This document shows, one piece after another, positions 36,870 through 48,053 of a stretch of DNA of 64,000 nt (its first letter is position 1; the number at the start of each line of letters is the position of its first letter). The notes below the pieces were generated by a model that was not told where the DNA came from, ran no database searches, and saw nothing but the letters and a program-made list of their open reading frames with translations. This DNA is from Lycocorax pyrrhopterus obiensis. Lineage: Eukaryota; Chordata; Aves; Passeriformes; Paradisaeidae. Made by a program: the position numbers and the translations under genes. The stretch is from assembly GCA_014706295.1 (NCBI GenBank), contig JACSVZ010000001.1, positions 85,310,237-85,374,236 of the forward strand, written 5' to 3'.

Positions 36870-37640
36870 AATTTGTCCCAATTAATTAGATCCCAGAGCT
36901 GTTTTCAAAAGTCTGTGCCATTCAATCCCCATGCTGTTGACTACCTATTAAATGACATAATTTAGGATCCTATAAGGGAAATCAAGCATTTATCTTACTT
37001 TTTGTCTATGACCATAGCACACCAAAGAGCTGGTATTTACGTGGAAGCCATCTGAAATGCTAATGCAAATAATTAACTCCAGTCTGCAGACTCCATTCAA
37101 ATTGCTCACTGAACCCCACACTGATTCAAGAAATGAAACTGGAAGCTTTTTTTTAAATGAATCTTTTCTTAGTACTGATTAAAACTGTGGTTTACTCTTT
37201 TGTCTGCATTTCCCTTAATTTGAAGTATAACTAAAGGAGGTCTGTAATTGCCGATCCTTTTCTATAACACCAAACTTTTTTGCTGGTTTTTTTCTGTAAT
37301 TCTTTAGGAGACTACATAACTTTTAACAAGGCTCCCCAACCTCCTTTTTATGCCCAATAACACCAGCTGCCTTCTCGTGTCTCTAATGAATGTATCTTCC
37401 CCGTCTCACTCCACCACCTCATCACTTTCATTGTGTTCCCCTCCTTTGACAGGTGGTCTTGTGGGTATAACGACATCATTAAATAGCTCTAAAGCTGCTA
37501 GTAAGAAAATAGTTATCGAGTGAGTCAGAATACCTTCACTGCTGTAGCTGAACGAACAACTTACAGTGTTTGCTAAATTTAACTGTTTCTCCTCTGCTTC
37601 CTCTCATCCATCAGGTTCATAGGTCAGCACAGAGTTTCAT
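36870..37640. other. Candidate regulatory/conserved noncoding region
   Basis: Complex unique sequence containing a perfect POU octamer ATGCAAAT at 37063-37070 overlapping a TAATTA homeodomain core at 37070-37075, with a TCCCAATTAATTAGATCC word near 36876. No transposon match. Such motif clusters are typical of neural or developmental enhancers, but short motifs also occur by chance; conservation and activity are unknown. Confidence 0.33.
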
Positions 37641-38685
37641 TTCCTATATAAAGAGGTTTAGGTCCACCTGAAATATTTGGGGCTGCCCTTACCCCCTCCT
37701 CCCCCACACACACTGCTGCCATGGGTAGCAGAAGGTTTCCAGGTAACCCACACCTTGGATGAACACAAGTAGGGCATGCACAATACCCCGGAGCACTTAC
37801 CATGGCATTATGAGCCTGTGTTCATGTGACTGAGTCAAGCAGTGAAAATGCAAACCCAGGTCATAATTCAGTCATCCTTCAGGAATTCATCAGGAGAAAG
37901 AGGAGGAAAAATGAAGCCCCATCCAAGGAACATGGAAATCTGTACAGACTAAGGTATTTCTTTCTCTACAGGACTAAGAAGCGCACTTGCACAAAGCATA
38001 AAAAGGAATCTCCTGGACTGCTTTTTTCAGTGTGCAGATTTAATTTTGGAGAGAGAAAGTGAATCTTAAGATGCCTTGTTAAAGAAAACGTCAGGAATAC
38101 TTCAACTTGGAATGTTATTTAAGCATGTTCTATTTAATTGAAAAATTTTAATGGCAGTGAATAAAGTGCAAAAAGCAGCCAGTGATGTGGGAGCTCTATT
38201 AGCAAAAAAAATCTCTGATGCAGCATTTGTTTAAGATGAGCCCTGGCACTCAAAAAAGAGACAGAATAAACCTTTTGCACTAATTTGAAAGCCTGATTAA
38301 CTGCTCTTAACAATGATTGTGACCTGAAAGACCAAGCCCAAGTATGCAGAGGGCACGGTCCCATCCTTTTTTCCCATTCCTAATGGCAGAAGTACTGCTC
38401 TCATTTCTGGGTAGCTGAGGAAATGTCAAATTGGAAGTCACCACAGGGAACAAAATTGCCACCACAACTGGCAATTGGGTGAAGACCGGCCTGCTTAGGT
38501 TAGAGTTTTGTTCAATTTGTAGTCAAATAGCAGCGGACAGGCCACTGACATTCTGAGGTTTTGCTGCGGATGTTACTGCTGGGCATGGTCCACCGGTGGC
38601 TGCTGAATAATGTTTGACATTTCCATTTTGCAGTTCACAGAACTATGACACCTCGTGTCAGTGCAAATAAACCTGTCACAGTCTG
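37641..38685. other. Unique non-coding DNA, no gene found
   Basis: No gene or repeat recognised. A plus-strand frame at 37826-38062 (78 codons, rich in Lys/Arg) has no family match and no supporting signals. Confidence 0.5.
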
Positions 38686-38965
38686 ATACTGTATTTTAGA
38701 CAGTAGATTGAAAATTGATTGTATGACTTATCTGAATATAAATTGCGTATTTATTTACCCCGAACCATGGACTTGCAATTAGTTAATACATATTCATAAA
38801 ATATGAGTTAGGTAAATTAACACTTGCCTATTGTAAATTACAACTGAGAATAATTTGCAGTGGCCAGAAAGTCGAAGAGGCAGTTCATTTTAAAATGGAT
38901 TTGATGCATTGCATTATTTAACCATTCCCTGAATAATTTCAAGCCATGAATTTACTTATAACACG
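38686..38965. other. Candidate conserved noncoding element
   Basis: A+T-rich, non-repetitive segment with words such as CAATTAGTTAATACATATTC and GTAAATTACAACTG and scattered retained CpGs (ATTGCGTATT, CCCCGAACC). No transposon match. Listed as a candidate enhancer on texture only. Confidence 0.3.
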
Positions 38966-41900
38966 AAGTATTGCTGACATGCTGAAGAAATTTGCTTAGA
39001 ACAATAGCCTTTCTCTTCCATATATTGATGCTTTTTTGCATATATGTTTTAATTGACCAGTTCTGAAATAAAGTTATTCAATTTTGCCCCATCCAATCAG
39101 CCAACATTTTTGTTACAGTGAGATCTATACCCTCCATAAATTTCTGATATCTTTATCCATGCTACTTGGCTTCTTCCCTTATGAGTTAGAGTACAATGTA
39201 TTATGTATAATCTGAGTTAATATTGGCTTGCATTTCTCCCACCAGGATAAGTTATACTTTCCCATCCTGTTGAATAATAGTTTTGAAACGTAAGGAAATG
39301 GTGGCTTCTGGGAGAAAGGACTTCATACTTTGGCTACAGACTGCATGGAAGATATTTGAAGCCCTGCTCTGCCTGCTTTAAATCCACACCTGAACCTGCC
39401 TCTTGGCTGAATGCCTTGTCCCTGGACTACTGGACATAAATGTGGCCAATGCATGGTCTCCAAAATTGGTCAATAGCTCTTGCCAGTGGAGGAATGTAGA
39501 AACTGGCTATATTGGAGAGCTCTCTCTTCAGTGTGTCTCAGTTTTCGGTAATACACAGTGAGGATGCTTCCTCAGCCAGTAGTGCATTCCCCTGTGTTTA
39601 TAGTTTTTACTAGCTTTTCACCCTGTTTGAGGATGTTTCCTCTGTTCTTTCTCCCTGATATTTACCGTAAATTAAATCTCAGCCCTGAGTGGCCTTTTTA
39701 GAAATTTTCACTGAGTCCCTGTTTTTTTGGTGAAGGGCTTCTCTGTTTGTAAATCGGAATTTCTGAGTGAGAATCTGCTGCTGAAAAACCCCACAGGCCA
39801 GGTCCAGTACAGAAAACATGGAGTATGTGTGAAAATGAAGCGTTGGTGGATGTGAATTTCTCAGTGGATAGTGCATCAGAGGCAAAGGCCAAACTTCAGA
39901 AATTACATCCCTCTGCCAAAAAAATTATGGTATGATAATGATGTTCTACAGCCTTTTTGTGAGTCATGTATTATTCTTCAAGCAGGTACTTAGGTGTTGA
40001 GGCCAACACAGGTGAGTGAGGTGGTATTCAGCCTAAATAAAGGTTTAGTTCAACCACAAGATATGTAAGGAGAAGACAGGGTAAGGCTGACTGTAATTTG
40101 TACAACCAAACCATGGAATTGCAGTTTCTTGTGGTGAGCATTAATGGATGTGCGATACAGTTTTGTCCTTCTGGGAATGCAGAAGTGTGGAATTTTGAAG
40201 TAGGTTCATGCCAAGCAGGAATTTTCCACTTTCTCGGCCTACAGTGAGCAAACAGTGCCCAGCATTGGGTGAATTATTTTCGCTTTTCTTCTCAGAACCA
40301 ACTTCTTTTAAAATAAAGGGGGAAAAAGTAAAATGTTTTTGTGATTATATATCTCTCAACCACGTAATCGTTCTTCTATGGAAAGCTTGAAGAATATGGA
40401 ATTACTCTTTGCTCAGAGGTTGTATCATCTATTTTATCTGCTAGGTCATACGGAAAGTTTTATGTGGAATAATGAGTATTCGTCTCTCTGTAACAGCAAA
40501 TAAGGGAATGTAAGGTGATTAACCCCTGGTATTGTTGAGTTTTTGGTCTTTTCAGCAATACTTCCTCAATTGTTTGAAGGTGCCTGGGTCTTAAACAAGT
40601 CTATGTTCAGATATTTAAATATCCACTTGCTTTAGAAGGAAACTAAAAGGTCAATTACTTCCTTTCTGTTCCTGGGGACATGTTTACATATATGTTTTTC
40701 CATCTTTATGGTGTTTAAAACATGTTCTCAGCATGCTGGTGCTTGTGGACAAACACTGCTGGAAATCACTCTAATGGCACGTTGCTCAGCCAGTGTGGTA
40801 CAGAAGTGTAAGGGGGAGTGTTCCAGGACTACTGAAAGATGCCTTTTGCTATCCTGTGTAGAAGGTTAGACCTGCTTTAAGTGGCTCCTTTGGACAGTAT
40901 GGGACTGTTTCCTTTGTGACTGGGATGATAAAGGTACTCAGCAGAAGTAGCTGAATGAAGCCAAGTGGGATGATTCTGTCATGTGTCTCATTGCCTCAGC
41001 TGTCTTGATGTTTTCTCTCTGTTCCTCCTTTCCTGGACATTTGCAGAACAGAGCAGAAAACATTTCTGAAGCTTTCATCCCTGCTCATCCTTATTAACTA
41101 TGGTGTGAAGTCCAGCCTGGTGTCCAGGAGCAGTGGTGTGACAAAAAGACAGGCTGGAAACCTAGGATCAGTGTGGGAACTTTCGTGTGGAAGCGTCACT
41201 CATTTCCATATTGTAGAAATGTCCCCACCAAGGACTTCCTTTGACTCGAAATGTACCTGATCAGCCTGGTAGTTGAATGCTGTATTTAATTTCATTCTTC
41301 TGATTGACATCAGTTCTTGAAATAAAATTATCTTGAAACAAAATGTCATGAGGTTACATTTATGAATTGGGAAACCACATTCTAAACAAAAAGATCACAT
41401 TGTTTTAAAAAATGTTACAGAGATAAATTTCATGTTTTCTGGAGTAAGGTTTTGGAATTGTTTTGTGCCTAGGAAACTGAGTTTTAAAAAATGAATTTAC
41501 TGTTTTTTGAAAAGTACTGATAGGAAAACTCTATGTCTCTCTCAGCAAAGTGAGAGTAATTCTGCTCCTGCTCAAAGTACGCTGTGTTCTGTATACTGAA
41601 AGCAAAGGTATTTTCCTCAGCTTGTAAATTACACCACATAAAATAGGCAGAACATTCCTAATTAAAGAAGTAACACCATCTGTAGAGGGCAGTGCAAAAT
41701 GGGGGACAGCATTTTAGGTGCCAAAGCCTAAATAATCTCAACTCCCCTCCCGCCCCCCTCTCTCTCTCTCTTTCTCCCTCTCTCTCTTTGTACTTGAAGA
41801 CCAACGTGTCTAGTATTCCCCTTTACAGCTTATAACATGAGACATGAGTTTTTAGCTCCTCTCCCAGGGAGCCAAGAATTCACAGGCTTTTATGTTTTGC

Positions 41901-44091
41901 AGCCCTCTGGCAGAAGTTCAGGTTAAAACACACATAAAGTACAGGTCAGCCACCAAGTAGGCAGCCACAGCTATAGCTCCAGAGTGCATTTTGTCTTCAA
42001 GATGCATCTAGTATTGGTGGTTGAGTTTGTGTCAGGAGGGAGCTTTTGGAGAAAACCACCTGTGCATCCCCTTTACTGTACTTTTATTCACACAGCAGAG
42101 CAGACTGGAACTGCACAAATTGGATTTCTTTGGCATGAAAGTGACCACAAGATGTTCTTCAGGATCACCTCGAATGCATTCCAACTGTTAATGGACCTTC
42201 AGTTCACAGGAGCAAATTAGAGCTAGGCTGATGTAAGTCTCCGTGACAACTCATGTGTGAGTGATGGTCCTTACCAACAGCTGTGTCTCTCCAGATATCT
42301 ATTCTTGGATCACTCACTAATGGAGACTTTTTTTTCCTGTGCAGGAGGAGGAAATGGGTGAACTAACAAGTTATTTCATGATTCACTTTTTCACATGTGC
42401 CCAGTGATTTGGCAGTCTGGCTCTTCCTCATGACAACCTGGCTCTTCCTCCCCAGCTTCCATTTCCAGTTGCAGTCCTTAGGCAGCTCCATGCACAGAGC
42501 TGGCTCAGGTGATAGCTCAGATTTATAATTCTATCAGGCAAATAGACAAAGCAGCAGTGACCACATCTGACTGATGCATAGATGAGGGAGAGCAGATAAT
42601 GCTCAAGTCGTGGATGATGGCATGGGAACACAGACCTGACTCCCTGCTGAAAAGGCTCTCTTAGGGAGAGGCTCAAGGTGCTCATCCGATTTCATTCTTG
42701 ATTTCTGTCCTTGCCTGAGGGTGGATAAATGCACAGAGACAAGGAGGAGAACAAAGCACTTGCAGATGGCCATGAATTTTATTCACCACTAAAGCTGCCT
42801 GCCCTCATGGGGGTGAGCTGACTCTGCCTGGGGCTTTCTTTGCAGCTTGCTCGAAGGTTAGTGCAGAATTTCCCTGCCTATGCAAAACCTCCACAAGAAC
42901 CTTACCAAAGCTTCCCAGAGCTTTATATTCCAACACTTTTTATTTCTGCTTCTGACTGTAGTCTGAGATAATGTTGATCTATACAGCCAGGTAGGTGGAT
43001 CTCATATCATGCCCTGTAGAAAGATGCATCTCTCCACAGACGTCTGCACTGCAGGTAAAGGGCTACTCCTCCTGGAATTTGTAGGGTGAGTGTGCTCTCC
43101 ACTGAATCCTTAGATCTTGAACTTGTTTCTTTCACTTAACCTCCAGATCCAGATTATACTCCAGAGTATGCAATAGAATGAAAACTTCTCTGGATTTGTT
43201 TCCAAGGGGAGTGATCACGATATGATAGAACAAAAAATTACTTCTTCTCTGACAGCTGCTCTTAATCATAATATTATGGGCATTTTTAGAAATAAACAAT
43301 TGTTTGCGAAGACAAACCTGCAACTCTGTAATGATGTCCCATTGCTGACCTCTGAAGTATTTTTGATCTTAAAAAGAATTTGATGCTTCAAAGAAGCAAT
43401 TTTGAAGGCTAAAAGAACAAATATAAGTTTCTTCTCTGGCATTTAAAAGAACATAACCTACTGGTAATCCCAGGAGAATAACCCAGGAAAATGGCAAATG
43501 AAAATGTAGGAATTTCCATTTTCTCAAGTAGCTATGTTTTTCCTGCAATGGTAAAAGAGGTGGATTTTCTGTTAATATTGAATGAGATGATATGCTCAGC
43601 AAAAAGTCAGAAGAGCAGAGGTGTGATTTCAGGCAATCATAAACAGATTTTCACACATCATGAGTGATAAATTGTTGGGACAATTTAGGAAGAATTTGTT
43701 TAGGAGACAAAGTGATCACTTTATATCGCAGTTTGATCCCTTCAGCATTCATTTCAGGTAACACAAGAGGGGTCCTGGCCTTAAACTTTATTGAAAATTG
43801 TATGACAGAGGCAATACAAATAGAACACATTTAGCAGTTTAGTTGTTCAGAAAGATGGTGGAATGATATACTTTACATATGTGACTTTATTTCACCTGCT
43901 TTGGAAAAACCTGAAATCATTGTGTTTTTAATTTTATTCAGTGAGGAATATATTTATTTACCAGTTTGTGAGAACTTAATTTCCAAAAAGCTTCCTAACC
44001 CCTTCAGATTTATAAACTTGGGGTAGTAAAATGGATTTTACCCTTCTGCTGAAAGCTTAACAGTCTTTCACTTGTAACTTCTGAGATAATG
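38966..44091. other. Unique non-coding DNA, no gene found
   Basis: About 5 kb without a recognisable gene or transposon. Small features are a 13-bp direct duplication of CTGGCTCTTCCTC at 42418-42430 and 42438-42450, and the pyrimidine tract listed separately at 41743. Open frames reach at most 85 codons and have no known motifs. Confidence 0.5.
41743..41789 (+). repeat. CT-rich simple repeat
   Basis: A pyrimidine-only stretch with C-runs followed by (CT)n units interrupted by TTTCTCC. It is a short impure microsatellite, likely variable in length. Confidence 0.85.
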
Positions 44092-44338
44092 AATCATAGA
44101 ATCTCTGCACGGGGAAGTGGTGACCTCTGGACATCATCTGGTTTAACCCTCCTGCTAAAGCAGGGTCAGCTGGAGCAGGGTAGGGACTCCACAATCTCTC
44201 CGGGTAATTCATTCCACTGTTTGAATACCTTCACAGTGAAGTTGGGTTCTTATAATGTTTGAATGGAATTTTCTGTGTTTTAGGTGATGCCCGTTGCTTC
44301 TCAGCCTGTTGCTGGGTACCTGGAGAAGACTCAGGCAA
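44092..44338 (-). mobile_element. CR1: CR1 LINE fragment
   Basis: Minus-strand CR1. On the + strand it begins with AATCATAGAATC, continues with GTGACCTCTGGACATCATCT, GGTTTAACCCTCCTGCTAAA, GCAGGGTCAGCTGGAGCAGG, GGACTCCACAATCTCTCCGG, CCTTCACAGTGAAGTTGGG and TCTGTGTTTTAGGTGATGCC, and ends near GTTGCTGGGTACCTGGAGAA. This is a different 3'-end variant from the copies at 3.98, 11.07 and 17.65 kb (the CTGCTAAAGCAGG class). Its right end abuts the CpG-rich block that follows. Confidence 0.9.
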
Positions 44339-44363
44339 AGGTCAAAATGTGCAATGCAGGGGC

Positions 44364-44977
44364 TGTTGCATGCAGAGACAGAAAGTCTTTCTAACCAGTG
44401 TCACTGCCCTGGGAGATGGGTCAGCCTCGGGGGGTGTTCGTCCCTGCACCGGAGGCAGCAGTCACTTTCCCGCAGGCAGGCACAGAGAAATATCACTTCC
44501 CGGCGGCCGCTTGGAACGGGCTGCGCTCTGGCTCGGTCAGCAGGCGCACCCAAAGCGAGGGGACCAGGTGGTCTCAGCCCCTCAGGAATTCTGGAGGCAA
44601 AAGAGGCAAGGGAGAGGACCAGTCCGTATAAACCTTCCCAGTTTACTGTCCCGAAAGCGGTGGGGATGAACTGGCCGACGAAATCAGGGAGCACCGTAGT
44701 TTTGAACCGGGGTGGCACCGAACAAACAACCAATAGGAAACAAAGCCGGGGGAGGATCCCAAGGACACAGAACCAATGGCCAGGTTACAGAGGAGGGAAC
44801 TTACAGAACAAACCTCTTAAAAACCGAACTTATCAGAACTTTCTGGAAAAGTGATGCAGGCTCAGAACCGGGTCTCGCCCACGGACTGGTCCTCGCTCTC
44901 TGAGTCGTCTGCCCATTGGGCAGGTATGCCGTGACAGGACAGCGGGCGGACCCCGAGTGGTCCGAGGCACCCCAACA
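44364..44977 (-). mobile_element. CpG-rich block, probable solo LTR
   Basis: About 610 bp of CpG-rich, GC-rich DNA in A+T-rich surroundings; I count about 32 CpGs between 44420 and 44970. Read on the minus strand it starts TGTTGGGGTGCC (at 44977) and can end in GCATGCAACA (at 44364), the TG...CA form of retroviral LTRs. Inverted CCAAT boxes lie at about 44730 and 44774, and a weak TATA-like TTTATAC lies on the minus strand near 44630. No gag, pol or env is adjacent. Retained CpGs suggest a fairly recent insertion or an unmethylated state. Open frames inside (186 codons plus, 110 minus) are products of composition. A true CpG-island promoter is the main alternative. Confidence 0.45.
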
Positions 44978-47605
44978 AACCAGGGCTATTGTTCACTCCT
45001 CTCATTAGCTCTTCCCCTCCCCAGAGGGCAGCTCAGAGAGGGTCTCTCTCACTACTTTGACGTCACTTCTTTTCCTTCTTCCTTGTTTTAGTAGGAATAT
45101 GTGTCTTTGGTCCCTTCTATGTGGAGGTGCCAAAAGTCAGACAGAAGGCTCAGCAAGAAGCTTATGGTCAGTGGTCACCCTATCCTCCATTCATAAACTG
45201 TGCTCCTTTTCTTGTTCCTCCTTCCCAATGTCCATTAAAACAGTAACTTGTGATGGTACAAAAATAATCTGACAAGTTCCTTTTCATACTGTGTATTTAA
45301 TGTATTCTATAATATATGCTGGTTTTTCTTAAAGTTCTGTATGTGAACAAGAAGAGTCTAAACCAAAATGTAGCTGTAGAACAGGTTTGGAAGGGATCCT
45401 CAAATGTCTCTTGCTATTCTTAATTTCAGAGTGACTTTTGCAGCAGGTCTATAAAGGTCAAATCCGTGCTGTTAGAAAGCTTCTCCACAGGGTATTTCCC
45501 AGCCTCTAAGCCAGGGAATGCAGAGCAACTCCTAAACACTCTCTACAGCACAGGTTTTTGAAGAGAGAATTGGTTGTATTTGCACTGCATAGTATTTGAT
45601 CCAAGTCTGCTCCAACTCCAAAGTGTGGCTCCAGTTGTGTGGCTCTAAGAAATAGTTATCAGAAATTAATGCATTTTCAGCTCAAAGAGCCTTGAAATGC
45701 AGTGATGCCTCTTTCATAGCCTCAAAGCTTGTAATTTTGTGGTAATTATGTCCCAGAGCATGTACTGAGAGGTTGTGTGGGCACCCGAGGAGGCTTTCTG
45801 GGGAGCATTGCTCTACTCTGGTGTGAGTCAACCTAAATTGTTTAGTTTCATTCTATACTGCCTGAGAGTCTGCTATAGTCAGAAGTGCTTGGAGTTACAG
45901 CCAGACTTCACTTGGGAAGAGCCTAGCTGGTTACTTTTGAAAGGGTCTAGGAAAAAAATCAAGACATTTGAGTTGGATCTGAAGAGTCAGAAAAGCCAGA
46001 ACTAAACTGACAGTAGTATCACTACCCAATAAAGGTTCCAAGTTTAGTCATTCCCAGCAGAGTTACATCTAAGCATGTGATTTCTGTGGTACCTCCAATT
46101 TTCAACTGATTCTTGAGGATACTGTGACCCATATCCTTCTCCTTCTCTATCTGTTAGTCTGACAATTCCAAATGAGCCTCATTTATCTTGGAATCTGATC
46201 AGGTGATCAGAGTGGGCCTAAACCCAGCTTTCCCAAGCCAAAACTTCAAATAAACCGTTGACACAGGGCTGACAGCTGCAGTTTCTATCCTCTTTTCTAT
46301 TAGAATGTCTACTCAATCTGCTCTTTGCACCTACTGAAATATTGCCCTACATTCTGGAGTCTTTTAAGTTGTTAGAATCCTTTTTCTCTTAAGCTTGTGT
46401 TTGGAAAGGGTTAACTGTTCCACCCCTTAACATTTCCAGTTGACAGCTCCTCCACTCAGTTCCGAAGAGAACTTTCATTTCTGCCATTGTGGTGTTTCCT
46501 ATTTGCTGCTCACCAGCAGCTCCCTTTGATTCAAATCCATGTATTTATGTAGAGTGGTGCCAGGGAGCTGAATGGCTCTGAAAGTTGCTTGTACACCATG
46601 GAGCCCAGACACCTATGCAGGCATGGTTATTGATCCTGCAGGGAAATGTCATGTCACTGAAACTCCAGCAGAGATCAATGTGTGAGCAGAACTGCAAAGA
46701 GCAGTGAGATGTGCAGCTTAATTTGTGTCTTCATGGTGTTCTGGATGATCTACTGCGAACGAGATACATCATACACACTTTTTGAACTGCCTTTAATTGT
46801 TGGGCTTTACACTGCTCTGCTGTAGGAGAGAATTTCTTCACTGACACAAAGGCAAAAACTTGATAAATAATAATTTGAATGGGAACTTTTATATTTTAAC
46901 TCTCAAGGCATCTCACAGCCCGAAGAGCTGCATTTGGGTGCTTTTTAATTTTTGGATACCCATGAGGAAAAATGGTTCAAGTTTTAGATACTTCCCAATG
47001 CTTTTCTAAAGCACTGCACCTCTACTCTGAAGCAAGAGATAAATTTCAGGGAACGTATCTTCCTTGTCCATCACTCTGATGCTTAGTGTTTGGAGCATGA
47101 AAAGAGAAAACAGAGGCTGCTGTGCAACCCATATTTCTGCCTCTACCTCTCAGTCAAATAAAATAGTGCCCTGCCAGTTGTTATTATCTGAGCATCTGAG
47201 TTAAGCCCACATGGTCTTCCTTTCGTGCCTGTTGTTAGCCAGAGGCAAGGGTGCAAAGTCATGCCTTTATTGGTATAAGGAGAAAATAAACTGTTGGGTT
47301 TTAAGTTGATTGATATACAGAATGGAATAACTGAGGTGGCTGGTATTAAATTAAGCTTTTTTATTTTAAAAAAAAATTACGTTTGGTTGATTGGTAGAAG
47401 ATAATTAGTAGAAAGGTATGGCCTGTCAGAGGCTGGTGATGATGGAAAACTGTATGGTAATATGGATGAAGAATATCCACTTGGGAGACCTGTGCGCTTC
47501 CTAGACCAGAGATTACTGATAAAAACATAAGTAGTGGAGATCAGTTTGGGGAATGGTTTTCCGGAGACCTCAGAGAAGATCCTTCAGTAGATCTGTCTGT
47601 CAGTT
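44978..47605. other. Unique non-coding DNA, no gene found
   Basis: No gene or transposon is recognised. If the CpG-rich block to the left were a promoter, a transcript could begin near here, but I see no convincing first exon; frames reach only 71-76 codons. Confidence 0.5.
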
Positions 47606-48053
47606 GGAGAGAGAGGGGAGGGGAGGGGGAAGGGAAATGGGAAATGGGAAAGGAAGGGAAAGGAAGGGAAAGGAAGGGAAAGGAAGGGAAAGGAAGGGAA
47701 GGGAAGGGGAAGGGGAAGGGGAAGGGGAAGGGGAAGGGGAAGGGGAAGGAAAGGAAAGGAAAGGAAAGGAAAGGAAAGGAAAGGAAAGGAAAGGAAAGGA
47801 AAGGAAAGGAAAGGAAAGGAAAGGAAAGGAAAGGGAAAGGAAAGGAAAGGAAAGGAAAGGAAAGGAAAGGAAAGGAAAGGAAAGGAAAGGAAAGGAAAGG
47901 AAAGGAAAGGAAAGGAAAGGAAAGGAAAGGAAGGGAAGGGAAGGGAAGGGAAGGGAAGGGAAGGGAAGGGAAGGGAAGGGAAGGGAAGGGAAGGGAAGGG
48001 AAGGGAAGGGAAGGGAAGGGAAGGGAAGGGAAGGGAAGGGAAGGGAAGGGAAG
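47606..48053 (+). repeat. Polypurine tract of GGAAA/GGGAA-type arrays
   Basis: The + strand is pure A/G from 47646 to 48053 (408 bases); an impure purine lead-in starts at 47606, broken by T at 47638 and 47645. The tract is segmented: alternating AAAGG/AAGGG units at about 47650-47700; about eight AAGGGG hexamers at 47700-47745; AAAGG pentamers at about 47746-47926 with one extra G at about 47834 that shifts the phase; and AAGGG pentamers at about 47927-48053. The long frames on both strands (up to 213 codons of Gly/Lys/Glu/Arg or Pro/Phe/Ser/Leu repeats) are artefacts of this array. AAGGG and AAGGGG units can form G-quadruplexes and the mirror symmetry favours triplex DNA. Confidence 0.97.

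Noticed and set aside
44259..44903. Frames of 136 and 186 codons on the + strand and 110 on the - strand
   Set aside because: They lie in the CpG-rich block, where stop codons are rare. They overlap each other, begin inside a CR1 copy and match no known protein.
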